A stretch of 64,000 nt of DNA from Tilletiopsis washingtonensis. Its lineage: Eukaryota; Basidiomycota; Exobasidiomycetes; Entylomatales. Below the pieces are notes generated by a model, which saw nothing but the letters and a program-made list of their open reading frames with translations, was not told the origin of the DNA and did not search any database. Of the stretch, positions 42,056-54,000 are shown one piece after another. Where the stretch lies: NCBI RefSeq assembly GCF_003144115.1, contig NW_020312013.1:124001-188000 (forward strand), written 5' to 3'. The stretch's first letter is position 1. Each line of letters opens with the position of its first letter. A program made the position numbers and the translations under genes.

Positions 42056-44028
42056 ATGTGCAACAAGGCAGCACCCAAGCCGACGCTCTGGCGTCGCTTT
42101 CTCACGTGAGTCTCCGTCCCTCTCCGCACCGACCACCCGTCCAGCTCACGTCTCCTTCCAGCCTCTTCGGCGTCGCCCCACCCCACCCCGCGCCCCAGTA
42201 CGACCCCTTCTACGGCTACAACACCCCTTCCTCCGACCCCTCGCTGCAAGCTGCGCCCGGCACGATTCTGCGTTCGCGCAAGATCGAAATCGTCCCGTTC
42301 CCCGGCTTCGACGCGAAGAACCTCAGCGCTTGGCAGCTCGCATACGTGACGAGAGGAGCGGAGGGGCAAGGACAGGTGACCATTGTGACTATCATCGCCC
42401 CGCCGGGACCTGGGAAGCGCGATCGCGTGGTGTCGTATCAGCGTGAGCATGCGTCGAGACCAGACGCGAGAGATGAAGCAATCATTCCTCGGAGCTCATC
42501 TGCCTCTTCCTCTGCAGCAAAGACGGACTCTGCAGCCCCGATCTGCCGCACGAGCTATGCACTGCGCAAAGGCGGCACCGAACGCTACGGCGCGCTGTCG
42601 GAGCAGATCTTCATGGAGACGCTGCTTGATCGCGGATGGGTCATCGTCTGCCCGGACTAGTGAGTTTGCGGCAACGTACACCCGTTCCTGAGCCAGGGCT
42701 GACAGCACGCTCGACATAGCGAGTCGCAGAATGATGCGTGAGTCGCACCGAACAGGGCGACACTCGCAATGCTGCACTCGCTGACCGAACTTCGTAGCTT
42801 TGGAGCAGGTGTCCAGTCGGGCCAGGCCACGCTGGACGCCTTGCGCGCCGCGCTGCAGTTCAAGGAGCTCGCACTGGAGGAGAACGCACGTATCGTCGGG
42901 TGTGTAACCTCCGCATGCACACCTTCCTGTTGCTGCTGACAGCGCCGAGCACAGATGGGGCTACAGCGGCGGCGCCATCGCCACGGCCTGGGCCGCACAG
43001 CTGCAGAGCTCATACGCGCCCGAACTGCGCAACATCGTCGGCTGGTCGTTTGGCGGCACGGCTGTGGATCTCGAGGCGGCCGCGCGACACTGCAACAACA
43101 CTGTGGTACGTACGAGCGAGAGTAAAGCTCTATGTTAGTGCAAACTGACGTCGGCTTGATGCCACGGCAAACAGGTCGCGGGCATTGTCGTCGGCGTGCT
43201 GCAAGGCTTGGTGAGTGGACGAGGCGGGGCACACTCTCTTGCCACGCTGACGCATCTCTGCAGGCCAACGCCTACCCGAAGCTCAACAAGTGGCTGCTCG
43301 CAAGCATCAACAAGGTCGGCGAGCCGCACTTTCTCAAGGCGCGCGAGTCATGCTTCTACAGTGTCGTCGCCTCGTCGCTGGGCAAGGATGTGCTGGGCCT
43401 CGTGGCTGCTGCCGACTCCAAGAAGTCCGAGGGCTACTTCAACGTCTCCGACGTGCTGGGCGCGCCGGAATGCCGCGACGTGATGAAGCACAACCTCCTC
43501 GGCGCGCACCCGACGCAGATTCCCGTGGCGCCGCTCTTCATCGTGCAGTCGCTGCACGACGAAATCGTGCCCTTTGCGCCCGTCGACGATCTGGTGCAGC
43601 GCTGGGGCCGCGCCGGCGCACGCATCGAATACATCCGCGACGAGTGGAGCGCCCATGTGATCCTCTGCTTCACGGGCTACCCGGTGACGGTCAAGTGGAT
43701 GGAGGAGCGGCTGGAGCTCAAGCCGAACCCGGTCCTGCCTGGCAAGCCGTACGTGCGCACCGTCAAGACGAGTCTGAACGACGAGCCGGCAAAGGCATGC
43801 CGTGAGTCGCCCCCCTCTTCCCGCCGCTGGCTCTTCGTCGCCCCCCGCACTCACCCTGACTTGTGCGACCGCAGTCGGCTGCCGTCAGGGCCAGCTGCAG
43901 AAGCAGATGGTCAACGACTACCAGAAGCCCAACAGTGAGTTTCGTGTTGCAGCACAGCGCCCTGCTTGCAAGGCTCCGCTCTCTGACGCGCTGCTGCGCC
44001 GCGCCCGCCAGAGACCTGGTGGACGTGA
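42056..44028 (+). CDS. CalA-like triacylglycerol lipase (secretory LIP family)
   Basis: Predicted 464-residue alpha/beta-hydrolase. Ten exons: 42056-42105, 42162-42442, 42518-42659, 42720-42737, 42798-42899, 42955-43105, 43175-43210, 43264-43801, 43875-43934, 44012-44028. Exon 4 is 18 nt and supplies part of YESQNDAFGAG, which restores the family consensus. The nucleophile elbow is [11 protein letters not shown] (Ser near residue 202). The acid is in SLHDEIVPF and the histidine in EWSAHV, as in Candida antarctica lipase A. Family enzymes are secreted and hydrolyse triglycerides. The N-terminus ([20 protein letters not shown]) is charged and has no convincing signal peptide. Possible reasons are an upstream start missed by me, an unconventional route, or an intracellular enzyme. 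Two junctions (exons 3-4 and 9-10) rest on frame and consensus alone. Confidence 0.88.
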
Positions 44029-44154
44029 GCCATGCCCCCAGCTTGCGCCCTTCTCGGCTCCCCTCTCGCGCTCTCCATACCTCTCCCTCGCCCTAGATTC
44101 TATCATTATATTTCGCGTGACGATGACTCCACCCTTCTCAAATCTATCTTTCCT

Positions 44155-45779
44155 CTACTGCTCCACCTCGCGCTTCAGCGCCTCAAAGCAGCTCTCCAGC
44201 ACATCACACGCCGTGTCGATCTGGGCCAGCGTCACCGTGAGGCTGGGGACGATGCGCAGGGCATCGCTGCCCGCCGAGAGGACGATGAGGCCGCGCTCGC
44301 GCGCCATCTTGACGAGCCTGCCGGCGTGTGCTGGCTCCTGCATGCTCAGGCCGATGAGCAGGCCCTTGCCGCGCGGCGACGCCACGCCCGCGGCCTCGTC
44401 GTGCCGCACGAGCTCGGGAAACATGTCGCGCAGGGCCGTGAGGCGCTCGAGCAGACGCTCCGAGGCCGCCTTTGCCGAGGCGATGAGCGCCGGCTCCGCC
44501 AGGCGGCCCAGCACGTGGTGCGCGATGCGCGACGCCAGCGGGCCGCCGCCAAAGGTGGTGCCGTGGTCGCCGACGGTGATGGTGTCGGCGACGCTCTTGC
44601 GCATCAGCACGGCGCCGATGGGGAAGCCGTTGGCGAGCGGCTTGGCCATGGTGATGAGATCCGGGTGCGCGTCGGTGGGGAAGCTGGAGTGGCACCAGAG
44701 CGTGCCGCTGCGGAAGAGGCCGCATTGGATCTCGTCGAAGATCAGCAGCGCGCCGACTTCGTCGCAGCGCTTGCGCAGCGCCTGCAGCCACTCGACCTTG
44801 GCCGGGAAGATGCCGCCTTCGCCCTGCACGGGCTCGACGATGACGCCGGCGGTGCTCTCGTCGATCAGTGTGTCGAGATTGGCAAAGTCGTTGTACGTGC
44901 CGGTGCGCACGGCGCCGATGAGAGGCGCAAAGGGCGCCTGATACTTGGGGTTCGGCGTCATGGCCAGCGCACCCATGGTGCGGCCGTGGAAGGCATTGGT
45001 GAAGGAGACCAGCCCGGCCTTCTTGCCGGCCTCGCCCGACTGGGTCATGCCGGACTTGCGCGCAAACTTCAACGCCGCTGAGGGAGCGCTGCGTGAGCAT
45101 GAGAGCTGGGGGCGTGGACAGGTGCCGCACTGCGACGCGCATGCCACGAGCAGATGCTGGCGACCGGCATGCGCCGGGCGCGCACCTGGCAGAGAGCCAG
45201 CGCGGGACTCGTGCCTCTGACCCTTCACCGTGGGCTCGCCCCGCTGCGCTCCTGCAACTGACCTTCATTTGCCTCGGTGCCCGAGTTGGCCAGGAACACC
45301 TTGAGCTCTCCCTGCCCGCCCTTCTCAATGCCCAGCCCGCCATGCTCGCGCGTCATCTGCACCATGCGGTGCGCCAGCTCGCCGCTCCACTCGTTGTGGT
45401 ACAGGTTGCTGCTGTGCACGAGGCGCGCCGCCTGCTCGCCCGCCAGCGCGGCGATCTGCGCGTCGGCGTGCCCGAGCGAGTTGACGGCAATGCCGCTGCT
45501 GAAGTCGAGGTAGTGCAGCTCGCCGTGGGCGTCGGACTTGGCCCACAGATCGAGCCCCTGGCCGCGCGTCAGCAGCACCGAGGGCCGCGCGTACGTGGCG
45601 AGCGTGGCGGCGTCGAAGCGCGCCAGCGCGGCGCCGACCGAGTCGGGCGCCGCCGACTCGGGCTGCGCGTCGGGGTGCGTGACGCTGAGATACTTGGTGC
45701 ACGGCGCCGCGGTGGCGTAGGCGCGCCGCGAGCAAGAGGCAATGCTGCGTGGCAGCGGCGTGCGTGCGAGACGGAGCAT
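44155..45779 (-). CDS. ARG8: Mitochondrial acetylornithine aminotransferase
   Basis: Predicted 479-residue PLP enzyme making N-acetylornithine in arginine synthesis. Exons on the minus strand: 45779-45263 and 45077-44155; the 185-nt intron has a GTCAGT donor, unlike the usual GTGAGT here. The N-terminus (MLRLARTPLPRSIASCSRRA) is a mitochondrial presequence. Class-III aminotransferase marks: HYLDFSSGIAVNSLGHADAQ, NLYHNEWSGELA, FLANSGTEANEAALKFARK, SFTNAFHGRTMGALAMTPNP, LLIFDEIQCGLFRSG and the Schiff-base lysine in ITMAKPLANGFPIGA (near residue 318). The C-terminus is DVLESCFEALKREVEQ. The length fits fungal Arg8 plus an N-terminal extension. It ends 126 bp from the convergent lipase and is divergent from the CLASP gene. 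Confidence 0.96.
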
Positions 45780-46296
45780 GGTGGAGCGAGGATGTGGTGA
45801 GGAGGAGAGGCGAGCTGGAAGAAGCGCACCCGCGTGACTCGGCGGCGCGCTTTATCGCCTCCAGCCCGAGCCGCCGGTGCCGCCCGCCACAGCGGCGACA
45901 CTGCTCGCGTGCCGTAGCCGGCAAAATCAGTCGGCCGGCCGCCAAATCTTGATCTACGCGCGCGGCAGCGTCGCTTTGACCGGGCCTGGCCCTCGCCTCT
46001 TCGCGAGCAAAGGCTTCGTTGCGTGCCTGAGTCGTAAACGAGGTACTGCACGGCTGCTGGCAGCATGCAGGTCAAGCGCTGTCGTGTCACTGCGGCTGCG
46101 GCAGGCGTGCGAAGGAGAGAGAGGAAGAGGCGGCCGTGGGCGGCGGGCGAGACCTTTCTCTCGTGCGAGAGCCAGGCGTGGGAACACCCTCAGGCGGCGC
46201 GCGCACAGACGCACCGACATCAACACCTGCTGCCGTCGTTGCTTCTCCACACCCACGCCCGCGCGCTCATCTCCTCCACGCACGCGAGCGCCCGTC
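45780..46296. other. Bidirectional promoter, ARG8 / CLASP
   Basis: About 0.52 kb between divergent genes. On the minus strand GATAAA (45851-45856) lies about 75 bases before the ARG8 start. No Gcn4-type TGACTC box is evident close to ARG8. No coding signal. Confidence 0.55.
45851..45856 (-). promoter_or_regulatory. TATA-like element of ARG8
   Basis: GATAAA on the minus strand within GGCGATAAAGCGCG, 72-77 bases upstream of the ARG8 start codon. Weak, inferred from position and AT content. Confidence 0.35.
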
Positions 46297-49200
46297 ATGG
46301 ATGCAGACGCACAGGATGCGCATGCCGCGCGCATCGACACGCTGCTCGCCACGCTCGACGGCGGCGCCGGTGCGTCGACTGCTGATCCCCCCTTGTCTCT
46401 TCGCCCTGCTGACGCGCGCCACGTCTAGATGTCGAGCGGCGCGCCTCGGCGCTCTCTTCGCTCGGCGTGGCGCTCGATGCGGGGCCGGTGCGTCTCGCGC
46501 CTCCATGACCGTGTGCGGCTCTGCTGACGCCTGCGCGAGCAGCCGCCCGATGCGCTGGCGCTCGTCGAGCCCGTGCACAAGGCGCTGCGGCATTCGCATC
46601 CTTCGCTCTTCGTGCCTGCGCTCGCCTCGCTCGCCTCGCTGCTCGAGGCGATGGACAGCGCCGCGCACCTCGCACGCGCCGTCGCCACGTGGCTGCCGCC
46701 CGTGCTGGAGCGCCTCGGCGACGCAAAGGAGCGCGTGCGCGTCGCGGCGCGCGGCGCCCTCGACGCCGTCGTGGCTGCTGCGATGGGGAAGATGGGCGCG
46801 GCGGGCGTGCAGCGCGGCGAAAATGCGGCGGCGAGCCTGGAGAGACTGCTGAGGGAGGTGGGCCTGCAGGGCAAGAGTCCGCGCGTCCGAGAGCAGGTGA
46901 GGGGCTGCGCGCTGGCTGCGCTCAGCAGGGTGAGGCGGGAGAGAGAGAGACGGCTCATGCCTTGTCCCTCTTCAGGTCACGCTGCATCTCCCTAGTCTAC
47001 GCGCAGCGCACAAGCTGCCCTTGCGTCCGTTGCTTTCACCCCTAGTCGACCTCCTCTCCGACGCCGACGGGCCCGTGCGCGAAGCCGCACGCTCCACCCT
47101 GCTCGCGCTCTTCGGGCCCGCCAGCGGCGGCGCAAAGGCAGATCTCAAGCGCGAGCTGGAAAAGAAGGGCACGCGCAAACAGACGGCCGATGCGCTGCTT
47201 GCGAGTGTGTTTGCCATGGAGAGCGAGACGGAGGAGGCGCGCATCGCCCCGAGACAGGCGGCGGTGCATGCGAGTGCGCCGCCCGGAGCGGTGCCAACGC
47301 CCGTCATGACTGCTGCCGCGGCCGAAGATGTGCCCATTGTGCATGTGAGTGTGCCCTGCTCTCCCCGCTCTCCCGCTTGATCTCACTCCTTTGTGCAGAT
47401 TGCCTCGCGCCAAGATCTCGAACGCACCCTCGCGCCGCTGCACGCGTGCTTCGAGGGCCGCGAGTCGGAGCACAACTGGGCGGCGCGCGAGGCGGCCATT
47501 GTGAAGCTGCGCGGCATACTGCGTGCGCCGGGCGCGGAGGGCAAGCTGGGCGAGGCGATCGGGAGGGAGGTGAAGGGGCTGGGAGAGGGCATCGTCAAGG
47601 GCGTGAGTGGTGCTGACTGTGTCCTGCTTGTGGGTGAGAGAGAGGAGAGCTCACGTGGGGCGTCCATCTGCAGGCCTCGACTCTGCGCACCACGCTGGCA
47701 ATGCACAGTCTGGCGCTCATCGGCGAGCTAGCACAGCAGCTAGGCGACGAGCTGCCCGAGTCCGTTGCCGATCTCTTCCTCACCTCTCTCCTCAAGATGG
47801 CCGGCTTCACCAAGAAGCTCGTCGCCACTGCCTCGCAGCAAGCCGTCGCGTGCCTGCTGCGCAGCCTCGCGTACCGGCACAAATTCCTCGACTTGCTCTG
47901 GGCGCATCTGCAGGAAAAGACGGTCGCGACGCGCATCTGGATGTGCACGCATCTGTGCACCCTCATCGAGACGCACGGCGCGCAGCGCAGGCATGCGCTC
48001 GAGGCGCACAACGGCCTCGACATTCTCGACAGGGCGCTCAAGCGCGCCCTGCCGGACCAGAACAAGGACGTGCGCGCCAAGGCCCGCGATGCCTTCTTTC
48101 ACTTCCAGCGCGTCTGGCCCGGCGAGGCGGAGCGACTGCTCGAGACGCTCGACGCCTCGACGAAGAAACAGGTCGCAGCTGCGCTTGCGGAGGCTGGCGG
48201 ACCCGCCACTGCTCCCTCAAGCACTGTCGGTAGCCCCGCGGCCGCCGGCACCCCAGGCGTGCCGGCCAAAGCTCGCTCGGCTTCCATTGCAGCGGTGCCA
48301 CCGGCGCGTCGGCCGGGTGGGCCGTCGAGCGCCATTCTCGCCGCCAAGCGCGCCGCCTCGGAGCGGCTGGCGCGCGAGCGGCGCGAGGCGGAAGAGGCGG
48401 CGCAAGCCGAGGCCGAGGCGCAGGCGCAGCAAGAGGGAGAGGCGCCTGCCGATGAGGAGGCGCAAGCTGCCGCTGAGGCAAAGGCAGACCAGGCAGCTGC
48501 AGAAGAAGAAGCCTACGCTCGCGTCGCCGCCACTCGAGCTGCGGCACGTGCGCCTTCGACGCCACGAGAGCGGCCGCTGTCCTTGCTGGACAGCAGTCCG
48601 ACTGGCATTCCTGCTCCGACGACGCGAAGGGGACACGCGCGCTCCGCCAGCTCGTCTTCGTCGCAGCAAGCGACGCCTCGGCTGGGCAGCGATCCTGCGC
48701 CGAGCAGCAGCACGCCCACTGGCGTCGCTGCCGCCACCGCAGCTTCGCGCAGTCGAGCGCCGAGCGCCTCCTCTTCCTCCACGCCGCCCTCGCATGGCTC
48801 TGCCGCTCGTCTGCGCGGCGGCGTCGCGCCTGGCGCCTCGTTGCCTCCGCCTTCCTCGACGCGCACAAGGACAGCTTCGACGTCCTCCAGCTCCGCCTCC
48901 AGTGTCTCGCGCCCCACGCGTCTGCGCGCCGCCGCGCAGCAAGACGCAGACGAGACGACGGAGCTGCCCGCTGCGCTCGACGACGATGTCTCGCTGGATC
49001 TGATGGCGTTTAGTAGTAGCCCCATCGCCCCTGGCCCGCGCACGGGCTCGACGTCGGCGTTTGCGCGCAGACAGGCAGTGAGTGCAGAACAGGCGCGTCG
49101 ACACGCTGCGGCGGCGGCAGACGAGGCGCGGCAGATGCAGCATCGGCTCGATGAGCCTGCGAGCCCCATCGCTGCTGCTGCAGCTGTGCCGAGTGCCTCG

Positions 49201-50381
49201 ACCCTGCCGCCACTCGACACGCCAGCTGCGAGCGGCACTGGCGCTCCGGTGCCTGGCTCCTCCGCTGGTGCCGAGCCGCCCGGCACGCCGGGCGCGAAGC
49301 CGCTGGCGCCAGGCGGCGCAGCGGGCGGCGCCAGTTGGTTCAACAAGCGGGCCGCGCGTCTCGAGAACGGCGGCGCCGAGCCCTCTGCCTCTTCGTCGCC
49401 GATCAAGGCGCGTCCGGAGGCCGCCGAGTGGGTCGCCGCCCTCGCCTCCGGCCAGGCCGATCTGCGCATCTTCCGGCGCCTCGCCAAGCTCAGCGCCGAC
49501 TTTCCCGTGCCGCTCGCGAGCAGCTCGACGGAGGCGGAGGAGGAGCTGACGCCGGGCCTGTACTCGACGAGACTGGAGGCGCGAGAGGCGAAAGAGGCAC
49601 TGAGAGCGGAGGAGGAGGCAGGCAAGGAGAGAGCCATCGGTGCTTGGCTTGAAGGAGGACTGTTTGATAAGCTGTGGGACGCGCTGCTCAGGCAACTCGA
49701 GGCAGAACCCCGGGTGAGTGGAGACCGCAGCCAAGTGCACGACTGCAGCAGGGGCAGCTGACCCACATCGTTTTGCGCCTGTTGCGCCCACAGAGCGAAG
49801 AGCTGCACGCCGCCGCGCTCGTCGTGCTGCAGCGCCTCATCTCGCACCAGCACGCGCTGCTCGCGGCGACGAACAGGGAGGCGGCGCTGCTGGCGCTGCT
49901 CTTGCAGCTGCGCCGCCGGCGGCGCGAGCGCGCCACGCAGAGCGCCTGCGAGGCGCTCGTCGATGCGTGGACGGCACGGACCGAGCCGATCCTGGGCCTC
50001 GGCACCCTCATGGCCGCGCTCGATGCGGCGCTGGGCAAGCGCCGCGCCGCCGCCGCGGCGGCCACGAATGGCAACGGCAGTGCGCCGAGCGCCGCAGAGG
50101 AGGCGGCGCGCGTGCGCGTCTACACGCTGGGCCTGCGCTCCCTCGGGCGCCTGCTGCTGCGCCTGCCGCCCGAGCTCGTCGAGGAGGAGCTGCCGCGCGC
50201 CAAGCTGCTCATCACGGCCGCGTTCGGCGCGCCCGCCGTCGAGCTGCGCCTCGCGGCGACGCAGGTCATCGTGGCGGCGCATGCGCGCATGCACGACACG
50301 CCGACGCTCTTCCGCATCCTCGCGCCGCTCGAGGAGAGCCAGCGCGACCTGCTGACGTACTACATCTCCAAGAGCACGTAG
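46297..50381 (+). CDS. CLASP-family microtubule plus-end protein with TOG domains
   Basis: Predicted 1228- or 1240-residue microtubule-stabilising protein (Stu1/Cls1/CLASP). Exons 46297-46369, 46429-46487, 46543-46896, 46976-47344, 47399-47602, 47674-49713, then either 49794-50381 or 49758-50381; both last-exon choices keep frame. N-terminal HEAT-like repeats form a first TOG-like region (HSHPSLFVPALASLASLLEA, LPLRPLLSPLVDLLSDADGP). The CLASP-N TOG domain follows (ERTLAPLHACFEGRESEHNW and AREAAIVKLRGIL, LRTTLAMHSLALIGELAQQL, FTKKLVATASQQAV, DKALKR-like region). The middle (about residues 540-1030) is Ser/Ala/Pro-rich and basic in places, the usual microtubule-lattice binding linker. HEAT repeats close the protein. 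Identification rests on the CLASP-N pattern. Confidence 0.87.
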
Positions 50382-51418
50382 GGTGGGCGGGCAGGCAAGA
50401 TGGTGGCATAGGGGCCGATGTGGGAAACGGAGAGGGCAGGATCAATTGCTATCGTCTGCCCCGCCCGCGCATTCTCACCTCGCGCAAAGCTCGACTGCCG
50501 CAGCGTGCCTGGACCACAGAGGGAGGCCTTGTACGTCGCAATGAATGCGCCGATCCAGATACACGACACACACACACCCCAGCCAAGGCAGCTCATGTGT
50601 CCACGCCTCTTTGGCGAAGGCACGCCTCAGTTTGCCAGACGCGCGTGCGCCTCTCTCTCCCTCTCTCTCTCTCTCTCCTGCGCGTGCCACCGCGCTGCTG
50701 CTGCGGTAACACAGGAGAGAGGGCTTTGCATGCAGGCTGCGAGACAGAGAAGGAAGGGTCCATGTGTGTGCATTTGCAAGAGAGACGCATCGGCAGGCCC
50801 ACGTCGAGGCGTCGCGGGTCTAGAGGGGGCGAGGCAAAGGAGGGAGAAGAAGGGCGTCAGCGCTTCCTGTGTACCACACACTCCGCCATCTCTCCATCTC
50901 TCCCATCTCTCCGCCACGCCGCCGCAGCAGCAGCGTCGCCGCATGCGCAACCAATGTCAGATTGTTTAGTCATCGTCCCGCCCCACGCGCCAGACACAGC
51001 TGGCGGGCCGGTCCTTAGGTAGCACGCGAGGCTTATCAGACGCAAATTACTCATAACTCTCATCACTGTGTGTTGGCTGCGGTGCGGCGCGCGCGCTACT
51101 TGCTACTGCCCTCTCGAGAGGAGAGAGAGAGAAGAGACGCGCGGTGCGCCGTGCGGATGCGGCAAGGGTACTCACGAGAACAGAGGAGGTGGTGAGGAAG
51201 CAAGAGGAGCGAGGAGCGAGGCAGCGCGCTTTGCAGTTCTGCGCCAGGCCGCGCGCGCGCGCGCTTTGCACCTGTGCTGGCGCGCGCGGCGATGCTTAGT
51301 CAGCCGCTGATGCGCGCTGGGGCAACCTCCACACCAGCACGCGCACCGTGGCTCGTGCCTGCCTCTCCACCATCACCTCGCACGCTCGCTCCTGCCGCCT
51401 CTCCCGTCGCACGCGCCC
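50382..51418. other. Intergenic region, CLASP to F-box-like gene
   Basis: About 1.04 kb with a CT microsatellite (50651-50678), pyrimidine-rich blocks near 50880-50920 and a GC alternating run (GCGCGCGCGCGC) near 51252-51264. No coding or RNA gene pattern recognised. Confidence 0.55.
50651..50678. repeat. CT dinucleotide microsatellite
   Basis: Nearly perfect CT repeat in gene-free sequence between the CLASP and F-box-like genes. Confidence 0.85.
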
Positions 51419-53462
51419 ATGGCGCAAGCAGAGCGGCCTGCGCGCAGCGGCAGCCGCGGCGCCGAGCGCGACGCCGCTGCCGACGCCCAGGCGCACGCCG
51501 GCGCCCTCGTGCCGCGGCAAGACAGCGCCAGCTGCGGCGTCGCCTCTCTGCCGCGTCTCCCACCAGAACTCCTCTCGCACATCGTCTCCTTCCTCGCGCC
51601 CGCCTCGCTCGCCAACGACCCGCTGGCGCACCGCACGCTCGCCGCGCTCGCCTGCACGTCGCGCCTCATGCGCCACTGGGCGCTGCGCGTGCGCTACGAG
51701 ACGCTCGTGCTGCCAAGACACGTGCGCGACTTTCGCCGCTGGTACGGCCGCATACGCGCCGCCGAGCCGCCGTTTGTCTGTGCGGGATATACACGCGCCC
51801 TCTTCTCGGGGCTCGACGACGTGAGTGGGCCGTGCTAGGGGGCAGGAGGCATGCAGGGGCACCGGCGTCGTTCTGTTTCTCGCTCACCTCTCTCTCTCTT
51901 CCATTCTCTCTCTTTTCTCCCCTCTCTCCTCTCCTCTCTCTTCTCTCCTCTCCCTTCCTCTCTCTTCTCCTCAATCCGACCTCCTTCTCGCTCTGTTTGC
52001 ACTCACAGGTGTCGCGTCTCACCGCAGCGTCGAGCGGCTGGGAGACTGAGTTCCTCCGCTTGCTGCACTATCTCGGGCGGTGCGTCCTGTCCTCTCCCTC
52101 ACTTCTCTACTCTCACTGACACCCTCTTTCCTAGGCACATCACCCATCGTTTGTGTCCCCCTGCACTCTCCCTCTCTCGCCTCGCTGACACACACTCCGC
52201 AGTCTCTCTCTGGCACGCCGAGTCGCGCTGTCTGCTGCGCGACCACTCCCAAGTGCACCGCCCGCGTCCTCGGCAAGCAAACGGCAAGCGCTCCGCCATT
52301 CCGCGCCTGCAGCCGTCGTGGGCGTGGGGCGAGGGGCTGCACTTCTCCGACGACGACACTTCCGACTCTTCCTCCTCCTTCTCCTCTGAGGGCGAAGAGC
52401 AAGGCGAGGAGCGCTCTGCGCAAGGGCAGGGCACCGAGCTTGCGGCGGCGGCGGCGCCAGACGAGGCGCTGCGAGCTCGGCAAGCGGCCGCCGCGGCGCG
52501 CGAGCGCGCGCGCGCCGTGCCGCCAAAGTGGCTGCTCGACGAGCTGGCGTCGGATGCGCAGGCGGCGCATCGGCATCGCGCCCACCTGCCCGCCGAGCCG
52601 CTCGAGGACCTCAAGGTGCCGCACCAGCGCGCACAGGCGACGCGCGAGAGCTGGGGCTGTGCGCCGCAGAGCATCAGTCTCTGTGTGGGCGGCCCGCACG
52701 TCGAGGATCGCAACTGGCCGCGCCTGAAGTTCTGGCGGAGATGCAGGGAGCTGGATCTGTGAGTGTTCTGCTTGTCCCTTTCTCGTCTCTCAGCGAACTG
52801 CTGGGGCGTCTGCGAGATGCTGATGCGCATGTGGTCTCAGATTCGTGCCAGTGACGACGTACGTGCCGCGCGTCCTCACGCTGCTCTCGACACTGCATCG
52901 GCTGCCTCTGGTGCGCCTGCGCATCTCCTCGCCCCACGCCACGCTGCTCCTTGCGCTGCCTCCCTTCTCGCGGCGCACACGCGGCGGCGCCCCTGCCTCG
53001 CCCTTCGACGACGACGCGCCCGGCGACGCCGCAGACACTGCCGCCGCCGCCGACGACGACGACGCGGCGCCTCTAGCGCCGCCCAATCTCGCGCACAGCC
53101 TGACGCACCTCTCGAGCTGCGCGGGCCTCAAGTCGGCCGTGCTGGCCGAGTTTGCGGGCACGCATCTCGACGACATTTCCATCCTCGAGGGCCTCGTCAC
53201 GAGCCTCGTGCTGCTCGGCGCCGACGCGCCGCATCTCTGGCGCGCCCTGCCCGCCGGCGCCTGCTGTCCGCTGCACTGCGCCGAGCCGGCGAGTCCGCCG
53301 CGCCTGCGCGGAAGCACGGGAGAGGAGCGCATCCGCGTGCGCATCCACCAGCGGGGCCAGAGCACATGGGGCCGCCTGGCGACGCGCCGCAGCGACTTTG
53401 TGGAGCGTGCGTATGCAGGCGGCATGGGCGCGTGGAAGACGCTGGGCGCGTGGGATGATTGA
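51419..53462 (+). CDS. F-box-like protein of unknown function
   Basis: Predicted 572-residue protein. Exons 51419-51820, 52009-52079, 52135-52758, 52841-53462; phases agree. The first intron (188 nt) is long for this region and almost pure pyrimidine. The segment LPRLPPELLSHIVSFLAPAS (about residues 44-63), followed by LAALACTSRLMRHWALRVRY, matches the F-box pattern (LPxELLxxIxxxL...L..vCr..r). F-box proteins are substrate adaptors of SCF ubiquitin ligases. The middle holds an acidic-serine stretch (SDDDTSDSSSSFSSEGEEQG). The C-terminal half (VTTYVPRVLTLLSTLHRLPL, LTHLSSCAGLKSAVLAEFAG) has a weak leucine-rich look but no repeat I can name. The start is the first ATG in frame after the leader. 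Function is otherwise unknown. Confidence 0.8.
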
Positions 53463-54000
53463 AAGAGCCGGCCGGCCAGCCTAGCCGAGCCTTGTCTCTC
53501 ACAACACGGATGGAGTCTAATCATCATGAGCTGATACCCCCCGTCTCGTCTCCTCCGCCACGCTTTTGCCCCCCCCCCCCCTCGAATCGGTCCCAGTCTC
53601 CCCTCTCTCTCTGCTTTCGCTCGCCCTGCGCTCTCTCGCGCGCGCGGCGCGCCCCTATGCCACAGGCACGCCAGCGTCGGGCGCCAGCCAGTCATACGCC
53701 GTGTCCTCGAGGTGGTCTGCGCGGCGGCGGCGGCGGCGGCGGCAAGGGGGGGGCCGCAAGGTCAGCACCAGTATGCGCGGGCGAAAGCCCCACACGTTCG
53801 AGAATGGGGGAGAGAGATAAGAGGCAAGAGAGAAATGAGAGACGCTACGAGAAGCGCGCGTGATGCGCGCGCGACTGGAGAGCGCTGGGGCGTAGCTGAG
53901 CTTGCCCTCCGCCATGCACACCCGAACTCCAAGGGCGCATTTCGGGCCCCCTAATCGGAGCCGGCCGCCCAAGCTGTCTCCTTCTCTAGCCCCCGCACTC
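53463..54000. other. Convergent 3' region, F-box-like gene / EMC8
   Basis: About 0.54 kb holding both 3' ends, a C13 run (53569-53581) and GGC repeats near 53721-53740 followed by G7. No gene recognised. Confidence 0.55.
53569..53581. repeat. C13 homopolymer
   Basis: Thirteen cytosines in the convergent intergenic region; length may be misread by the sequencing method. Confidence 0.8.
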
